A stretch of 64,000 nt of DNA, taken from contig NZ_PDYM01000004.1 in assembly GCF_002743055.1 (NCBI RefSeq), forward strand, positions 1-64,000. Reading direction: 5' to 3'. This document shows, piece by piece, positions 45,118-54,257 of this stretch. The stretch is from Sporosarcina sp. P13 (lineage in GTDB: Bacteria; Bacillota; Bacilli; Bacillales_A; Planococcaceae). Position numbers and translations under genes: made by a program. The notes under the pieces are model-generated. The model did not search any database and was not told the DNA's origin. It saw nothing but the letters and a program-made list of their open reading frames with translations. Positions within the stretch are counted from its first letter, which is position 1. Every line of letters begins with the position of its first letter.

Positions 45118-46285
45118 TGGCGCGGCAGGATTGCTCCCTCAATATATAGAGTGGATCAATGAATGTGATGTTCTCGTAGGTGGAGAACGCCATCTTCAAT
45201 TCTTTCCTTCATTTGAAAAAGAGAAGAAAGTAATTAAGGGTGGTTTGTCAGCATTAACAGAGGAATTACAAGAAGAAACACGTAATGTAGTTATTTTGGT
45301 GTCCGGTGATCCATTGTTTTATGGACTGGGGGGCGTGCTTGCGAAAAAGCTGCCCCTGGAGATCTATCCATATACTAGCTCGGTTCAGCTGGCTTTTTCA
45401 AAAATGCAGGAAAGTTGGCACGATGCGTACATTGTCAGCTTACACGGCCGTTCTATAAAAGGTTTTGCGCAGAAAATAGACGGACGTAAGAAAATAGCTA
45501 TTTTAACAGATGAAACGAACTCTCCGCAAGCCATTGCGACGTATTTAAAGCGCTTTAACATGATAGAATATGATGCCTTCGTTGCTGAGAATTTAGAAGG
45601 TGAAAACGAACGCTGTCGTTTTCTTTCATTAGATGAGATGGAACAAACCTCATTCTCCTCTTTGAATGTTGTGATTTTAAAGCAACGAAATATAGTTGAA
45701 CGTGCTTCTCTTGGTATTCCGGATGATGAATTTCTACAGAGAAAACCAGATAAAGGCTTAATTACTAAAAGAGAAATACGAACACTTTGTTTGCAAGAGC
45801 TGAAACTTAAAGAAGATAGCATTGTTTGGGACATTGGAACTTGCACAGGATCTGTTGCGATTGAAGCAGCAAAAGTGGCGCGAGAGGGAGCAGTGTATGC
45901 CATTGAAAAAAATGAGGCTGACCTCGAAAATTGCTTAGGAAATCAATTGAAACATCGTACAGACTTTATTGCGGTGCTAGGTAAAGCGCCGGAACGCCTT
46001 GAAGAATTCCCAGATCCTCAAGCAATTTTTATTGGCGGTAATGGGGGGAATATGGAGCAGTTATTGCAAACCTGTATTTCACGACTACAGCCGAATGGTC
46101 GACTTGTCATGAATATTGCTACGATAGAGAATCTAGCTGAAGCGATGAGCCATTTAAAAGCGTTAGGTTGTGAAGTATCCATATTGCAGGCACAACTTTC
46201 AAAGAGTAAACCGATTTTACATTTAACACGTTTCGAACCATTAAATCCCATCTATATAGTGACAGCACAGAAAGGACAAGAATAA
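45080..46285 (+). CDS. cbiET: Cobalt-precorrin-7 C5,C15-methyltransferase/decarboxylase (CbiE-CbiT fusion)
   Basis: Bifunctional enzyme methylating C5 and C15 and removing the C12 acetate carboxyl, 401 residues. The N-terminal half is CbiE ([28 protein letters not shown]-like [12 protein letters not shown]). The C-terminal half, from about residue 215, is a CbiT methyltransferase ([37 protein letters not shown]). TTG 45080 follows GGAAAGG; ATG 45092 and 45098 are possible. Overlaps cbiD by 38 bases. Confidence 0.92.
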   Translation: MTNWMKMIGIGDNGAAGLLPQYIEWINECDVLVGGERHLQFFPSFEKEKKVIKGGLSALTEELQEETRNVVILVSGDPLFYGLGGVLAKKLPLEIYPYTSSVQLAFSKMQESWHDAYIVSLHGRSIKGFAQKIDGRKKIAILTDETNSPQAIATYLKRFNMIEYDAFVAENLEGENERCRFLSLDEMEQTSFSSLNVVILKQRNIVERASLGIPDDEFLQRKPDKGLITKREIRTLCLQELKLKEDSIVWDIGTCTGSVAIEAAKVAREGAVYAIEKNEADLENCLGNQLKHRTDFIAVLGKAPERLEEFPDPQAIFIGGNGGNMEQLLQTCISRLQPNGRLVMNIATIENLAEAMSHLKALGCEVSILQAQLSKSKPILHLTRFEPLNPIYIVTAQKGQE

Positions 46286-46989
46286 TGACAATAGGAAAAT
46301 TATACGGATTAGGCGTTGGACCAGGAGATCCTGAGTTAATTACAGTAAAAGCATTTCGTAAATTACAAGAATGCCCAGTCATTGCGTATCCCAAAAAATT
46401 AAGGGGCAGTAAATCTTATGCCCATCGTATTGTGGATGTATATATTCACCCAGCTGAAAAAGAGATGCTCGGTTTAGTATTCCCGATGACCAAAGACGAA
46501 GAAGTATTGCGTACTGCATGGGAAAAAGCAGCAGAAGAGATTTATGCCTACTTAGCAGAAGGAAAAGATGTAGCGTTTGTAACCGAAGGAGATCCGATGC
46601 TGTTTAGTACATTTATTCATCTATTGCGCTTAATGAAAACGAAGCATCCAGAGGTGCCAATTGAAACAGTGGCGGGTATTTCGTCATTTAACGGTTCTGC
46701 TAATCGTTTAGGCATTCCATTAGCCGAAGGTGATGACCATGTGGCGATGATTCCTGCTACAGATAATATGGAACAGATGCGTCAAGTAATCGAAAGTCAC
46801 GATGCCATCGTCTTTATTAAGGTAGCCAAAGTTATAGATGAGATGCTGGATTTATTGGAGGAAATGAACTTACTGGAAAAAACGCATGTAGTTACAAAAG
46901 TTACATCTGACGAAGAAGTGATTTGGAATACGGATGAACTTAGAGGCGCGGATTTAAATTACTTGTCATGTATGGTGGTGCGCAAATGA
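46285..46989 (+). CDS. cbiL: Cobalt-factor II C20-methyltransferase
   Basis: SAM-dependent methyltransferase acting on cobalt-sirohydrochlorin, 234 residues. LYGLGVGPGDPELITVKA (SAM loop), FVTEGDPMLFSTFIHLL and VAGISSFNGSANRLGIPLAE are CbiL/CobI signatures. One-base overlap with cbiET, 4-base ATGA overlap with cbiF. Confidence 0.93.
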   Translation: MTIGKLYGLGVGPGDPELITVKAFRKLQECPVIAYPKKLRGSKSYAHRIVDVYIHPAEKEMLGLVFPMTKDEEVLRTAWEKAAEEIYAYLAEGKDVAFVTEGDPMLFSTFIHLLRLMKTKHPEVPIETVAGISSFNGSANRLGIPLAEGDDHVAMIPATDNMEQMRQVIESHDAIVFIKVAKVIDEMLDLLEEMNLLEKTHVVTKVTSDEEVIWNTDELRGADLNYLSCMVVRK

Positions 46990-47771
46990 TGAAGAAAGTT
47001 TGGATTATCGGTGCAGGTCCAGGAGATCCCGACTTAATAACGGTAAAGGGTTTGAAGCTCTTACAACAAGCGGATGTTGTCATGTATACCGATTCACTCG
47101 TAAGCGAAACGTTAGTGGAGGAAGCGAAGGAATCGGCAGAAGTTATCCGTACGGCAGGGATGCATCTGCAAGAAATGGTAGATTGTATTGTCGAACGGGT
47201 CAATGCCGGAAAAATGGTTGTACGATTACATACGGGGGATCCAGCGATGTATGGCGCAACAATGGAACAAGTGGCATTACTGAAGCAGCATGATATTGGT
47301 TATGAAGTGGTGCCGGGTGTGAGTTCTGTTTTTGCAGCTGCAGCGGCAGTCGGTGCAGAGCTGACAGTCCCTGATTTAACACAAACACTTATTTTAACTA
47401 GGGCTGAGGGACGTACCCCGGTGCCAGAGCGCGAAAAGTTACAGAAACTTGCAAGTCATCATTGTACGATTGCTATGTTTTTAAGTGCGACATTGACAAA
47501 GAAAATTGTAAAAGAATTGCAAGCGGCGGGCTGGGCAGATGATACGCCAGTAGCTGTCGTGCAGCGTGCTACATGGCCGGATGAAAAAATTGTTCAGACA
47601 ACATTGATTGAATTGGATGAGGCGATGCGTGTCAATGGTATTCGTAAGCATGCGATGATATTGGCAGGTTGGGCATTAGACCCGAATATTCATGAAAAAG
47701 AGTATCGTTCAAAGCTGTACGATAAAACATTTACTCACGGTTTCCGAAAAGGTGTGAAGGCGGATGATTAA
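46986..47771 (+). CDS. cbiF: Cobalt-precorrin-4 C11-methyltransferase
   Basis: SAM-dependent C11 methylation, 261 residues. VWIIGAGPGDPDLITVKG, RLHTGDPAMYGATMEQ and EVVPGVSSVFAAAAAVGAEL are CbiF/CobM signatures, and LTRAEGRTPVPEREKL is the usual active-site region. ATG 46986 overlaps the cbiL stop; the frame is open to ATG 46968. Confidence 0.93.
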   Translation: MMKKVWIIGAGPGDPDLITVKGLKLLQQADVVMYTDSLVSETLVEEAKESAEVIRTAGMHLQEMVDCIVERVNAGKMVVRLHTGDPAMYGATMEQVALLKQHDIGYEVVPGVSSVFAAAAAVGAELTVPDLTQTLILTRAEGRTPVPEREKLQKLASHHCTIAMFLSATLTKKIVKELQAAGWADDTPVAVVQRATWPDEKIVQTTLIELDEAMRVNGIRKHAMILAGWALDPNIHEKEYRSKLYDKTFTHGFRKGVKADD

Positions 47772-48900
47772 TTTACGAGAAGGTGAAATCCCTACCATCG
47801 AAAAACGTAAACCGTATGCTCTCGTCGCCATTACAAAACACGGGGTTGCCAATGCAAGAAGCTATACGGAAAAATTTCCATATGCAGATCTTTACTATAT
47901 GAAGAAATTCGCTAAAGGTGATGAAGAAGCGCGCCAAATCCAATTGTTTGACGGCACGGTACGATTATTATTGCCTGCTTTGTTCCAGCATTACAAAGGA
48001 GTTATTTGCATCATTTCACTGGGCGCTGTCGTTCGTATGATTGCTCCAATTATGATTAATAAAATGAAAGACCCTGCCGTATTGGTCGTCGATGATCTAG
48101 GTCAATACGTCATAAGCGTATTATCGGGACATATTGGTGGTGCTAATGCACTGACATATGAATTTGCAAAAGCAATCGGTGCTGTCCCTGTTGTTACGAC
48201 TGCATCTGATGTGCAAAAAACAATTCCTGTCGATTTATTCGGCGCTCAATTTGGCTGGATGTGGGATAGCGAAGAAAAACTGTTACCAGTCAGTGCATCG
48301 GTTGTTAATGAAGAGCATGTCGCAATCGTGCAGGAAACAGGTGAAAAAAATTGGTGGATGCATGATCGTGCAATGCCAACCAATTTGAAAATCTATCCAT
48401 CAACGACAGAAGCAATTCAGGCAAAGCCGCAAGCAACCTTGCTTATAACCGATCGATTAATCGATGCGCATGAGGAAGTGTTGCTAGAAAAAGGAGTGAT
48501 CTACCGTCCGAAATCAATTGTCCTCGGCATTGGCTGTAATCGTGGAACTGCACTAGAGGAAATTGAGCAAGTTGTAGACGAAACATTAACAGAACTGCGT
48601 TTGAGTAAAAAAAGTGTTAAAGCAGTAGCGACTATAGATTTGAAGAAAGACGAGATAGGGCTACTTGAATTAACTGCCAAGCATAATTGGCCATTTATTA
48701 CGTATACGCCTGAACAGCTTAATGAAATGCCGCTTCTTAACCCATCTGAAACAGTATTTAAATATACAGGAGCATACGGTGTAAGCGAGCCGGCAGCATT
48801 GCGTTATGCGAATGCAAAAGAATTAGTATTAGAGAAAAAGAAAAGTGGCAATGTGACGGTATCCATTGCGCGCGTCAATTTTGAGGAGAGAGGACAATGA
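47764..48900 (+). CDS. cbiG: Cobalt-precorrin-5A hydrolase
   Basis: Opens the delta-lactone of cobalt-precorrin-5A with loss of acetaldehyde, 378 residues. Central domain CIISLGAVVRMIAPIM, DPAVLVVDDLGQYVISVLSG and HIGGANAL, and a C-terminal domain LGIGCNRGTALEEIE. With cbiD it marks the anaerobic-type route. Overlaps cbiF by 8 bases and cbiA by 4. Confidence 0.93.
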   Translation: MINLREGEIPTIEKRKPYALVAITKHGVANARSYTEKFPYADLYYMKKFAKGDEEARQIQLFDGTVRLLLPALFQHYKGVICIISLGAVVRMIAPIMINKMKDPAVLVVDDLGQYVISVLSGHIGGANALTYEFAKAIGAVPVVTTASDVQKTIPVDLFGAQFGWMWDSEEKLLPVSASVVNEEHVAIVQETGEKNWWMHDRAMPTNLKIYPSTTEAIQAKPQATLLITDRLIDAHEEVLLEKGVIYRPKSIVLGIGCNRGTALEEIEQVVDETLTELRLSKKSVKAVATIDLKKDEIGLLELTAKHNWPFITYTPEQLNEMPLLNPSETVFKYTGAYGVSEPAALRYANAKELVLEKKKSGNVTVSIARVNFEERGQ

Positions 48901-50255
48901 ATCGATTTGTGCTAGCCGGTACAGGAAGCGGTGTTGGGAAAACAACATTCACGATTGGGATTATGCGTGCACTTATGAAGCGTGGTTTAACAGTACAAGG
49001 CTTCAAATGCGGTCCAGATTATATCGATCCAACATATCATACAGCTGTCACAAAACGCCCTTCTCGAAACATTGATAGTTACATGATGGCTCATGATATC
49101 ATCCGTGCCATTGTCGCAAGAGCTAGTCAAGATACAGACGTAGCTATTATTGAAGGCGTGATGGGCTTTTACGATGGCAAATCCCCCTTATCAAATGAAG
49201 GGTCAGCTGCTCATATTAGCGAGATTACAAAAAGTCCTGTCATTTTAATTGTCAATGCAGCAAGTATGGCGAGAAGTGTAGCGGCAATCGTTAAAGGGTT
49301 CCAGTTGCTGGATGAAAACTCCAATATTGTCGGTGTTATTGCGAACCAATTGGGTAGTAAAAACCATTTCAACATTGTCAAAACAGCAATCGAAGAAGAG
49401 TGTGGAATTCCTGTTATCGGTTACTTGCCAAAGGATGCTGTCCCTGCGATGCCGAGCCGTCATTTAGGTTTAGTACCGGCCATCGAGCGTGGTGACCTAG
49501 ATTCATATTTTGATAGCCTGGCAACGGTCATTGAAGAAACTGTAAATATTGATCAGCTGATGGAAATTACAAAAGCGCAACCGATAGAAGTATCCTCATC
49601 AATTTTTGATGTTCAGCCTTATAGACAAGTAGCCCATATTGCAGTAGCTAAGGATGCGGCGTTTAACTTCTATTATGAGGAGAATCTAGAATTACTACGT
49701 GCGCATGGCGCGATCCTGCATTTCTTCTCTCCGTTACAAAATGAAGAAGTTCCGAATGAAGCGCAGGGATTGTACATCGGTGGTGGTTTCCCAGAAGAGT
49801 TTGCAGAACAATTAGCAATAAACGAGAAAGCGAAGGAATCTATAAGAAACGCAATCAATCGTGGATTGCCGACATTAGCCGAATGTGGCGGTTTTATGTA
49901 CTTAACAGCAGAAATAATAGATCGTCAGGAACAAGCGTTTCCAATGCTCGGAGTAATCCCAGGACGTGTGCTTATGCAAGATAAGCGAGCGGCACTTGGA
50001 TATAGGGAAATTACAGGCGTTGCAGGCAATTTCTTAATTGATGAAGAGACACAGGCGAAAGGGCATGAGTTTCATTATTCAAAATATGAGGGAGAGCATA
50101 CTAGCCCTGCTTATTTTAGTAAAGGTCGTTTTCGCGCACAGCAAGAAGGTTATTTACATAAAAATCTCGTAGCGGGCTTTACACAATTTCATTTTGCTTC
50201 GAATCCACAGCTTGTGGAAAATTGGTTGAAAGCATGTTTGGAGGGAGAGCAATGA
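48897..50255 (+). CDS. cbiA: Cobyrinic acid a,c-diamide synthase
   Basis: Glutamine- and ATP-dependent amidation of cobyrinic acid at a and c, 452 residues. The N-terminal dethiobiotin-synthetase-like ATPase has GTGSGVGKTTFTIG and FKCGPDYIDPTYH. The C-terminal class I glutamine amidotransferase has YIGGGFPEEFAEQL and the nucleophile cysteine in TLAECGGFMYL. ATG follows GAGGAGAGAGG. Confidence 0.94.
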   Translation: MNRFVLAGTGSGVGKTTFTIGIMRALMKRGLTVQGFKCGPDYIDPTYHTAVTKRPSRNIDSYMMAHDIIRAIVARASQDTDVAIIEGVMGFYDGKSPLSNEGSAAHISEITKSPVILIVNAASMARSVAAIVKGFQLLDENSNIVGVIANQLGSKNHFNIVKTAIEEECGIPVIGYLPKDAVPAMPSRHLGLVPAIERGDLDSYFDSLATVIEETVNIDQLMEITKAQPIEVSSSIFDVQPYRQVAHIAVAKDAAFNFYYEENLELLRAHGAILHFFSPLQNEEVPNEAQGLYIGGGFPEEFAEQLAINEKAKESIRNAINRGLPTLAECGGFMYLTAEIIDRQEQAFPMLGVIPGRVLMQDKRAALGYREITGVAGNFLIDEETQAKGHEFHYSKYEGEHTSPAYFSKGRFRAQQEGYLHKNLVAGFTQFHFASNPQLVENWLKACLEGEQ

Positions 50256-50881
50256 GCTATTTTCCACTGTTAATGAATGTGGATTATAAAAAGGTTGTAA
50301 TTGTTGGAGGCGGACATGTAGCACGTCAAAAAATAGAAGCCTTACTTCCAACAAAAGCAATGATAATCGTAGTTAGCCCATCGGTGACAGAGACGGTACA
50401 ACAGTATGTTAGTGAAGGGCTTGTGACTTGGAAAGAAAAAGCATTTGAATCAGCCGATTTAGATGATGCCACATTGGTTTTTGCTGTTACAAATGATGAA
50501 GAAGTGAACAATGCTGTGGAAGAAGCAACTCAGCATTGGCAATTACTCAGCCGTGCGGATGCAAAAGGGCGTGTTGATTTTATCAATCCGGCCGTCGTTC
50601 GCCGCGGAGAATTTCTTGTGACTGTATCAACATCTGGGGCTAGTCCAGGTTTAACACGTAAAGTAAAAACGGATTTAGCGGAACAATTCGGAGACTATTA
50701 TGCGTCATATGTGTCTTTCTTAAGGGAAGCTCGTCAGCAAGTCTTACAAGTGTTTACTGGAGACGCGAAAAAACAAGTTCTTGCGGAACTGCTGGATCCA
50801 AGACTTTTGCAGTGGATGGAGCAAGGCGAAAACCAAAAGTGTGAAGAGTGGTTACAACAACGGATAGGAGAACAACAGTGA
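50252..50881 (+). CDS. Precorrin-2 dehydrogenase (SirC/YlnF-like)
   Basis: NAD-dependent oxidation of precorrin-2 to sirohydrochlorin, 209 residues. FPLLMNVDYKKVVIVGGGHVARQKIEAL is the family's Rossmann segment (given in parts: PLLMNVDYK and VVIVGGGHVA), with FVFAVTNDEEVN-like VFAVTNDEEVNNAV and TSGASPGLTRKVK. It matches the N-terminal part of CysG without the methyltransferase. ATG 50252 follows GGAGGGAG and overlaps cbiA by 4 bases. Confidence 0.9.
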   Translation: MSYFPLLMNVDYKKVVIVGGGHVARQKIEALLPTKAMIIVVSPSVTETVQQYVSEGLVTWKEKAFESADLDDATLVFAVTNDEEVNNAVEEATQHWQLLSRADAKGRVDFINPAVVRRGEFLVTVSTSGASPGLTRKVKTDLAEQFGDYYASYVSFLREARQQVLQVFTGDAKKQVLAELLDPRLLQWMEQGENQKCEEWLQQRIGEQQ

Positions 50882-51639
50882 GTGGATCTGTATATATTGT
50901 AGGGGCTGGTCCTGGTGACCCGAAACTATTGACAATTAGAGGATTAGAATGTATTCAGCAAGCAGACGTGATTTTATATGATCGTCTAGTAAATGTTGAA
51001 TTATTACATCATGCGAAAGCGGATGCTAAGCTGATTTATTGTGGTAAAGAGCCAGGCAAACATGGAATGATTCAAGATGAAATCCATCGTGTGTTGGTTG
51101 AGCAAGCAAGTCTGGGCAAGCAAGTGTTGCGCTTAAAAGGTGGAGACCCATTTGTCTTTGGACGCGGTGCTGAAGAGGCGGCAGTTTTACGACAAGCACG
51201 TATACCATATGAAATTGTTCCAGGGATAACAGCAGGAATTGCTGCGCCAGCTTATGCAGGGATTCCGGTGACACATCGTGATCATGGCGCAAGCTTTGCA
51301 ATTGTTCCAGGCCAAGGTCGTGCAGAAAAAGGGCAAGACTTTTTAAATTGGGCAGCACTTGCTCAAATTGATACTGTGGCGTTTTATATGAGCGTTGGTA
51401 ACATCGAACATATTACGAAAAGCTTAATAGAAAACGGTAAAAAAGATACAACCCCTGTTGCAGTTATTGAATGGGGAACAACTGAAAACCAACGTACGAT
51501 TACAGGTAATCTGGCAACAATTACACAAGAAATTCTAACACATCATATCTCGAATCCATCAATGATTTTAGTAGGTGATGTAGTAGGGGTACGTGAAGAA
51601 ATTTCTTGGTTTGAAGAAAAGGAGCTAAAACCATGTTAG
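50878..51639 (+). CDS. cobA: Uroporphyrinogen-III C-methyltransferase
   Basis: Methylates uroporphyrinogen III at C2 and C7 to give precorrin-2, the entry to corrin and siroheme synthesis; 253 residues. VYIVGAGPGDPKLLTIRG, LRLKGGDPFVFGRGAEEA and PGITAGIAAPAYAGIPVTHR are diagnostic of SUMT. The GTG at 50878 overlaps the dehydrogenase stop and follows ATAGGAG. Equals cysG-A of the B. megaterium operon. Confidence 0.94.
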   Translation: MSGSVYIVGAGPGDPKLLTIRGLECIQQADVILYDRLVNVELLHHAKADAKLIYCGKEPGKHGMIQDEIHRVLVEQASLGKQVLRLKGGDPFVFGRGAEEAAVLRQARIPYEIVPGITAGIAAPAYAGIPVTHRDHGASFAIVPGQGRAEKGQDFLNWAALAQIDTVAFYMSVGNIEHITKSLIENGKKDTTPVAVIEWGTTENQRTITGNLATITQEILTHHISNPSMILVGDVVGVREEISWFEEKELKPC

Positions 51640-52187
51640 AAGCATTAAAAAAACGTCGTGCGATTCGACAATTTGAAACGCGTGAAGTGGAACGAGAAAA
51701 AATTGAGACGCTATTGGAAGCAGCAACATATGCACCAAACGACCGTATGCGAGAGCCTTGGCATTTCTATATTTTACAAGGTGATAGCTTGGCGCAGTAT
51801 GAACAAGTGGCACTTGATTATTTACAAAAACGCTTTCCGACAAAACCACATTTAGTGGAAGGTTCAATGGAAGCGATCACACAAACCCCGCTTATTATCG
51901 TGGTAACTTCGGCTATCGTGGATGGAGATGAGGGTGCAACGAAGGATAATACCTTTGCAGTTAGCGGCGCCATTATGTCGATGTGGTTAATGGCAGAACA
52001 GCTAGGTTTAGGTATGGTATGGCGTACACGCGGTGTAGGTTTAGTGCATGAAACAGCATTACATACATTTATTGGCGCATCGGATAAAGAACAATTAATA
52101 GGAACGCTATGTATCGGGTACCCGACAGAAGAAATAACTTCTGCAAAAAAACGTACACCATTTACCGAAAAAACTACTTGGCTATAA
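51633..52187 (+). CDS. Nitroreductase-family protein at the cbiY position
   Basis: FMN-dependent nitroreductase fold, 184 residues. ALKKRRAIRQFETREV, EAATYAPNDRMREPWHFYIL and LGLGMVWRTRGVGL are family blocks for FMN and dimer contacts. It lies between cobA and btuR, exactly where the B. megaterium cobI operon has cbiY, a gene of unknown function as far as I know. BluB, which makes dimethylbenzimidazole, belongs to the same superfamily, but the sequence looks more like ordinary nitroreductases. Overlaps cobA by 7 bases. Confidence 0.75.
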   Translation: MLEALKKRRAIRQFETREVEREKIETLLEAATYAPNDRMREPWHFYILQGDSLAQYEQVALDYLQKRFPTKPHLVEGSMEAITQTPLIIVVTSAIVDGDEGATKDNTFAVSGAIMSMWLMAEQLGLGMVWRTRGVGLVHETALHTFIGASDKEQLIGTLCIGYPTEEITSAKKRTPFTEKTTWL

Positions 52188-52200
52188 GGGGGAATTGAAT

Positions 52201-52740
52201 ATGGCAAGACAAGGAATGTTGCTAGTGTATACAGGTGATGGCAAAGGAAAAACTACTGCTTCACTTGGTGTTACTTTACGTGCAATTGGTCGCGGCATGA
52301 AGGTGAAGTATTTTCAATTTATTAAATCACCCGAACGTACATATGGTGAGCAAATTGCTTTGCGGAAACTTGGTGTTGAAACCGTGCAATTAGGTATCGG
52401 ATTCACATGGACGAAAACACCAGAAGAGCATCGGGAAGCACTTGCAAAAGCATGGCAAACGGTAAAAAAAGAGCTGCAAGATGAAACGACAGATGTCTTG
52501 GTGCTGGATGAGCTGAATAATGCGTTATCCATCACACGTTTTCCAGTCGATGATGTATTGCCGTTAGATGAAGTATTAGAGGCAATAGTAAACCGTCCAA
52601 AATCCATGCATTTAGTCATCACAGGACGCTCTGCGCATCCCTCCATTCTCTCATTAGCCGATTTAGTATCAACAATTGATGCAACAAAACATTATTATAC
52701 TGAGCAAGATGTCCAAGCAATGAAGGGCCTTGAATTTTAA
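52201..52740 (+). CDS. btuR: Cob(I)yrinic acid a,c-diamide adenosyltransferase
   Basis: ATP:corrinoid adenosyltransferase of the CobA/CobO/BtuR type, 179 residues. The P-loop variant GDGKGKTTAS (residues 13-22), YFQFIKSPERTYGE and VLVLDELNNAL are typical, and KSMHLVITGRSAHPSI is conserved. ATG 52201 follows AAGGGGG; TTG 52195 is less likely. One-base overlap with cbiP. Confidence 0.92.
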   Translation: MARQGMLLVYTGDGKGKTTASLGVTLRAIGRGMKVKYFQFIKSPERTYGEQIALRKLGVETVQLGIGFTWTKTPEEHREALAKAWQTVKKELQDETTDVLVLDELNNALSITRFPVDDVLPLDEVLEAIVNRPKSMHLVITGRSAHPSILSLADLVSTIDATKHYYTEQDVQAMKGLEF

Positions 52741-54221
52741 TGAAAGCAATTATGATTCAAGGCACCGCATCGGATGTCGGAAAAAGTGTTTTATGCACTG
52801 CACTCTGCCGCATTTTAGTTAACGATGGGTACCAGGTTGCGCCATTTAAATCGCAAAATATGGCGCTAAATTCCTACGTCACTAAAGATGGAGGGGAAAT
52901 TGGACGGGCACAAGGCGTCCAAGCAGAGGCTGCAAAAATTGATGCCACAACCGATATGAATCCAATTTTACTGAAACCGACAGGGAATATGGTGTCAGAA
53001 GTAATTTTACATGGCAAACGATTTGCTGATATGGATGCGGTTTCGTATCGCGAAAATTTCGTTGAGCAAGTAATGCCGGAAGTGCGTAAGTCGCTACGAC
53101 GTTTAGAGGCACAATATAATGTACTGGTATTGGAAGGTGCAGGAAGCCCTGCTGAAATCAATTTGAAAAACCGTGATATCGCCAATATGCGTATGGCCCA
53201 TGAAACAGATGCAGCCGTTATTTTAGTAGCCGATATTGAACGCGGCGGAGTTTTTGCATCACTTGTTGGTACTTTGATGTTACTAGATGATGAAGAGCGT
53301 GCGCGTGTAAAAGGGATTGTTATTAATAAATTCCGCGGCATGAAGGAATTGCTCGTTAGCGGCATCGATTGGCTGGAGGAGTATACAGGCATTCAAGTAC
53401 TTGGCGTCATTCCGTACTTTGATGTGCAAATTGAAGCAGAGGATTCGATGGCCCTATCAAGCTTGCGTTTAAAAAAATCTCAGCATCAGGAGTTTGATAT
53501 TGACGTGGCCGTCATTCGTTTCCCTATGATTTCCAATTTCACAGATCTTGATCCATTATTTGAGGAACCAGACGTAGGCGTGCGCTTTGTTTCCTCCTTA
53601 AAAGATTTGAAAAATCCGGATGTTATCATTCTACCGGGAACGAAGAATACAATTGAAGATTATTTGTGGTTGCAAGAAACAGGTTTGGCCCAAGAAATTT
53701 TACAACGGGCACGAAGAGGAAAGAAAATTATCGGAATTTGTGGCGGCTACCAAATGCTTGGTGAATCAATAGTAAATCAGCAGACGTTTGAAAACGAAGG
53801 CGGGACGTTTTCCACGCTTGGCTTACTGCCGATTGAAACTGTGTTAATTGGTGAGAATCAAACAACCCAAATCAAGGGTACGAACTATGCAGGTCAGGAA
53901 ATGACAGGTTTTGTATTTCATCTAGGGCACAGTACACCAACGCAACCAATCCAAAGCTTTATCTGCCTGGATGATGGCAGACAGGATGGTGTGTATACAG
54001 AGCAAGTGATAGGTACATATTTACACGGGATTTTTCAAAATCGTTTGTTCACTCGGGAGTATTTCAATCAAATTCGTGTAGCAAAAGACTTAGAAGAAGT
54101 CTCAAGTGAAATTCTCTCGGACTATGAACGACGGGAGCAGGCGTATGAAATGTTGGATTATCATGTGCGTAAACATTTGAATATGGATAAAATCTATGAA
54201 TTACTAGATGAATCAATGTAG
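52740..54221 (+). CDS. cbiP: Adenosylcobyric acid synthase
   Basis: Glutamine-dependent amidation of four side chains, giving adenosylcobyric acid; 493 residues. N-terminal MIQGTASDVGKSVLCTALCR and FKSQNMALNSYVTKDGGEIG with VLEGAGSPAEINLK, and a C-terminal amidotransferase with GICGGYQMLGESI containing the nucleophile. It is the last biosynthetic enzyme present before nucleotide-loop assembly. Confidence 0.94.
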   Translation: MKAIMIQGTASDVGKSVLCTALCRILVNDGYQVAPFKSQNMALNSYVTKDGGEIGRAQGVQAEAAKIDATTDMNPILLKPTGNMVSEVILHGKRFADMDAVSYRENFVEQVMPEVRKSLRRLEAQYNVLVLEGAGSPAEINLKNRDIANMRMAHETDAAVILVADIERGGVFASLVGTLMLLDDEERARVKGIVINKFRGMKELLVSGIDWLEEYTGIQVLGVIPYFDVQIEAEDSMALSSLRLKKSQHQEFDIDVAVIRFPMISNFTDLDPLFEEPDVGVRFVSSLKDLKNPDVIILPGTKNTIEDYLWLQETGLAQEILQRARRGKKIIGICGGYQMLGESIVNQQTFENEGGTFSTLGLLPIETVLIGENQTTQIKGTNYAGQEMTGFVFHLGHSTPTQPIQSFICLDDGRQDGVYTEQVIGTYLHGIFQNRLFTREYFNQIRVAKDLEEVSSEILSDYERREQAYEMLDYHVRKHLNMDKIYELLDESM

Positions 54222-54257
54222 CAATACGATTACAGAAAGCATTGAGGAGAAGGTTCA

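Noticed and set aside
45385-45903. 172-residue reverse-strand open frame
   Set aside because: Antisense to cbiET; no ribosome site and no family match.
47000-47293. 97-residue forward open frame
   Set aside because: Alternate frame inside cbiF; rich in R and G without family resemblance.
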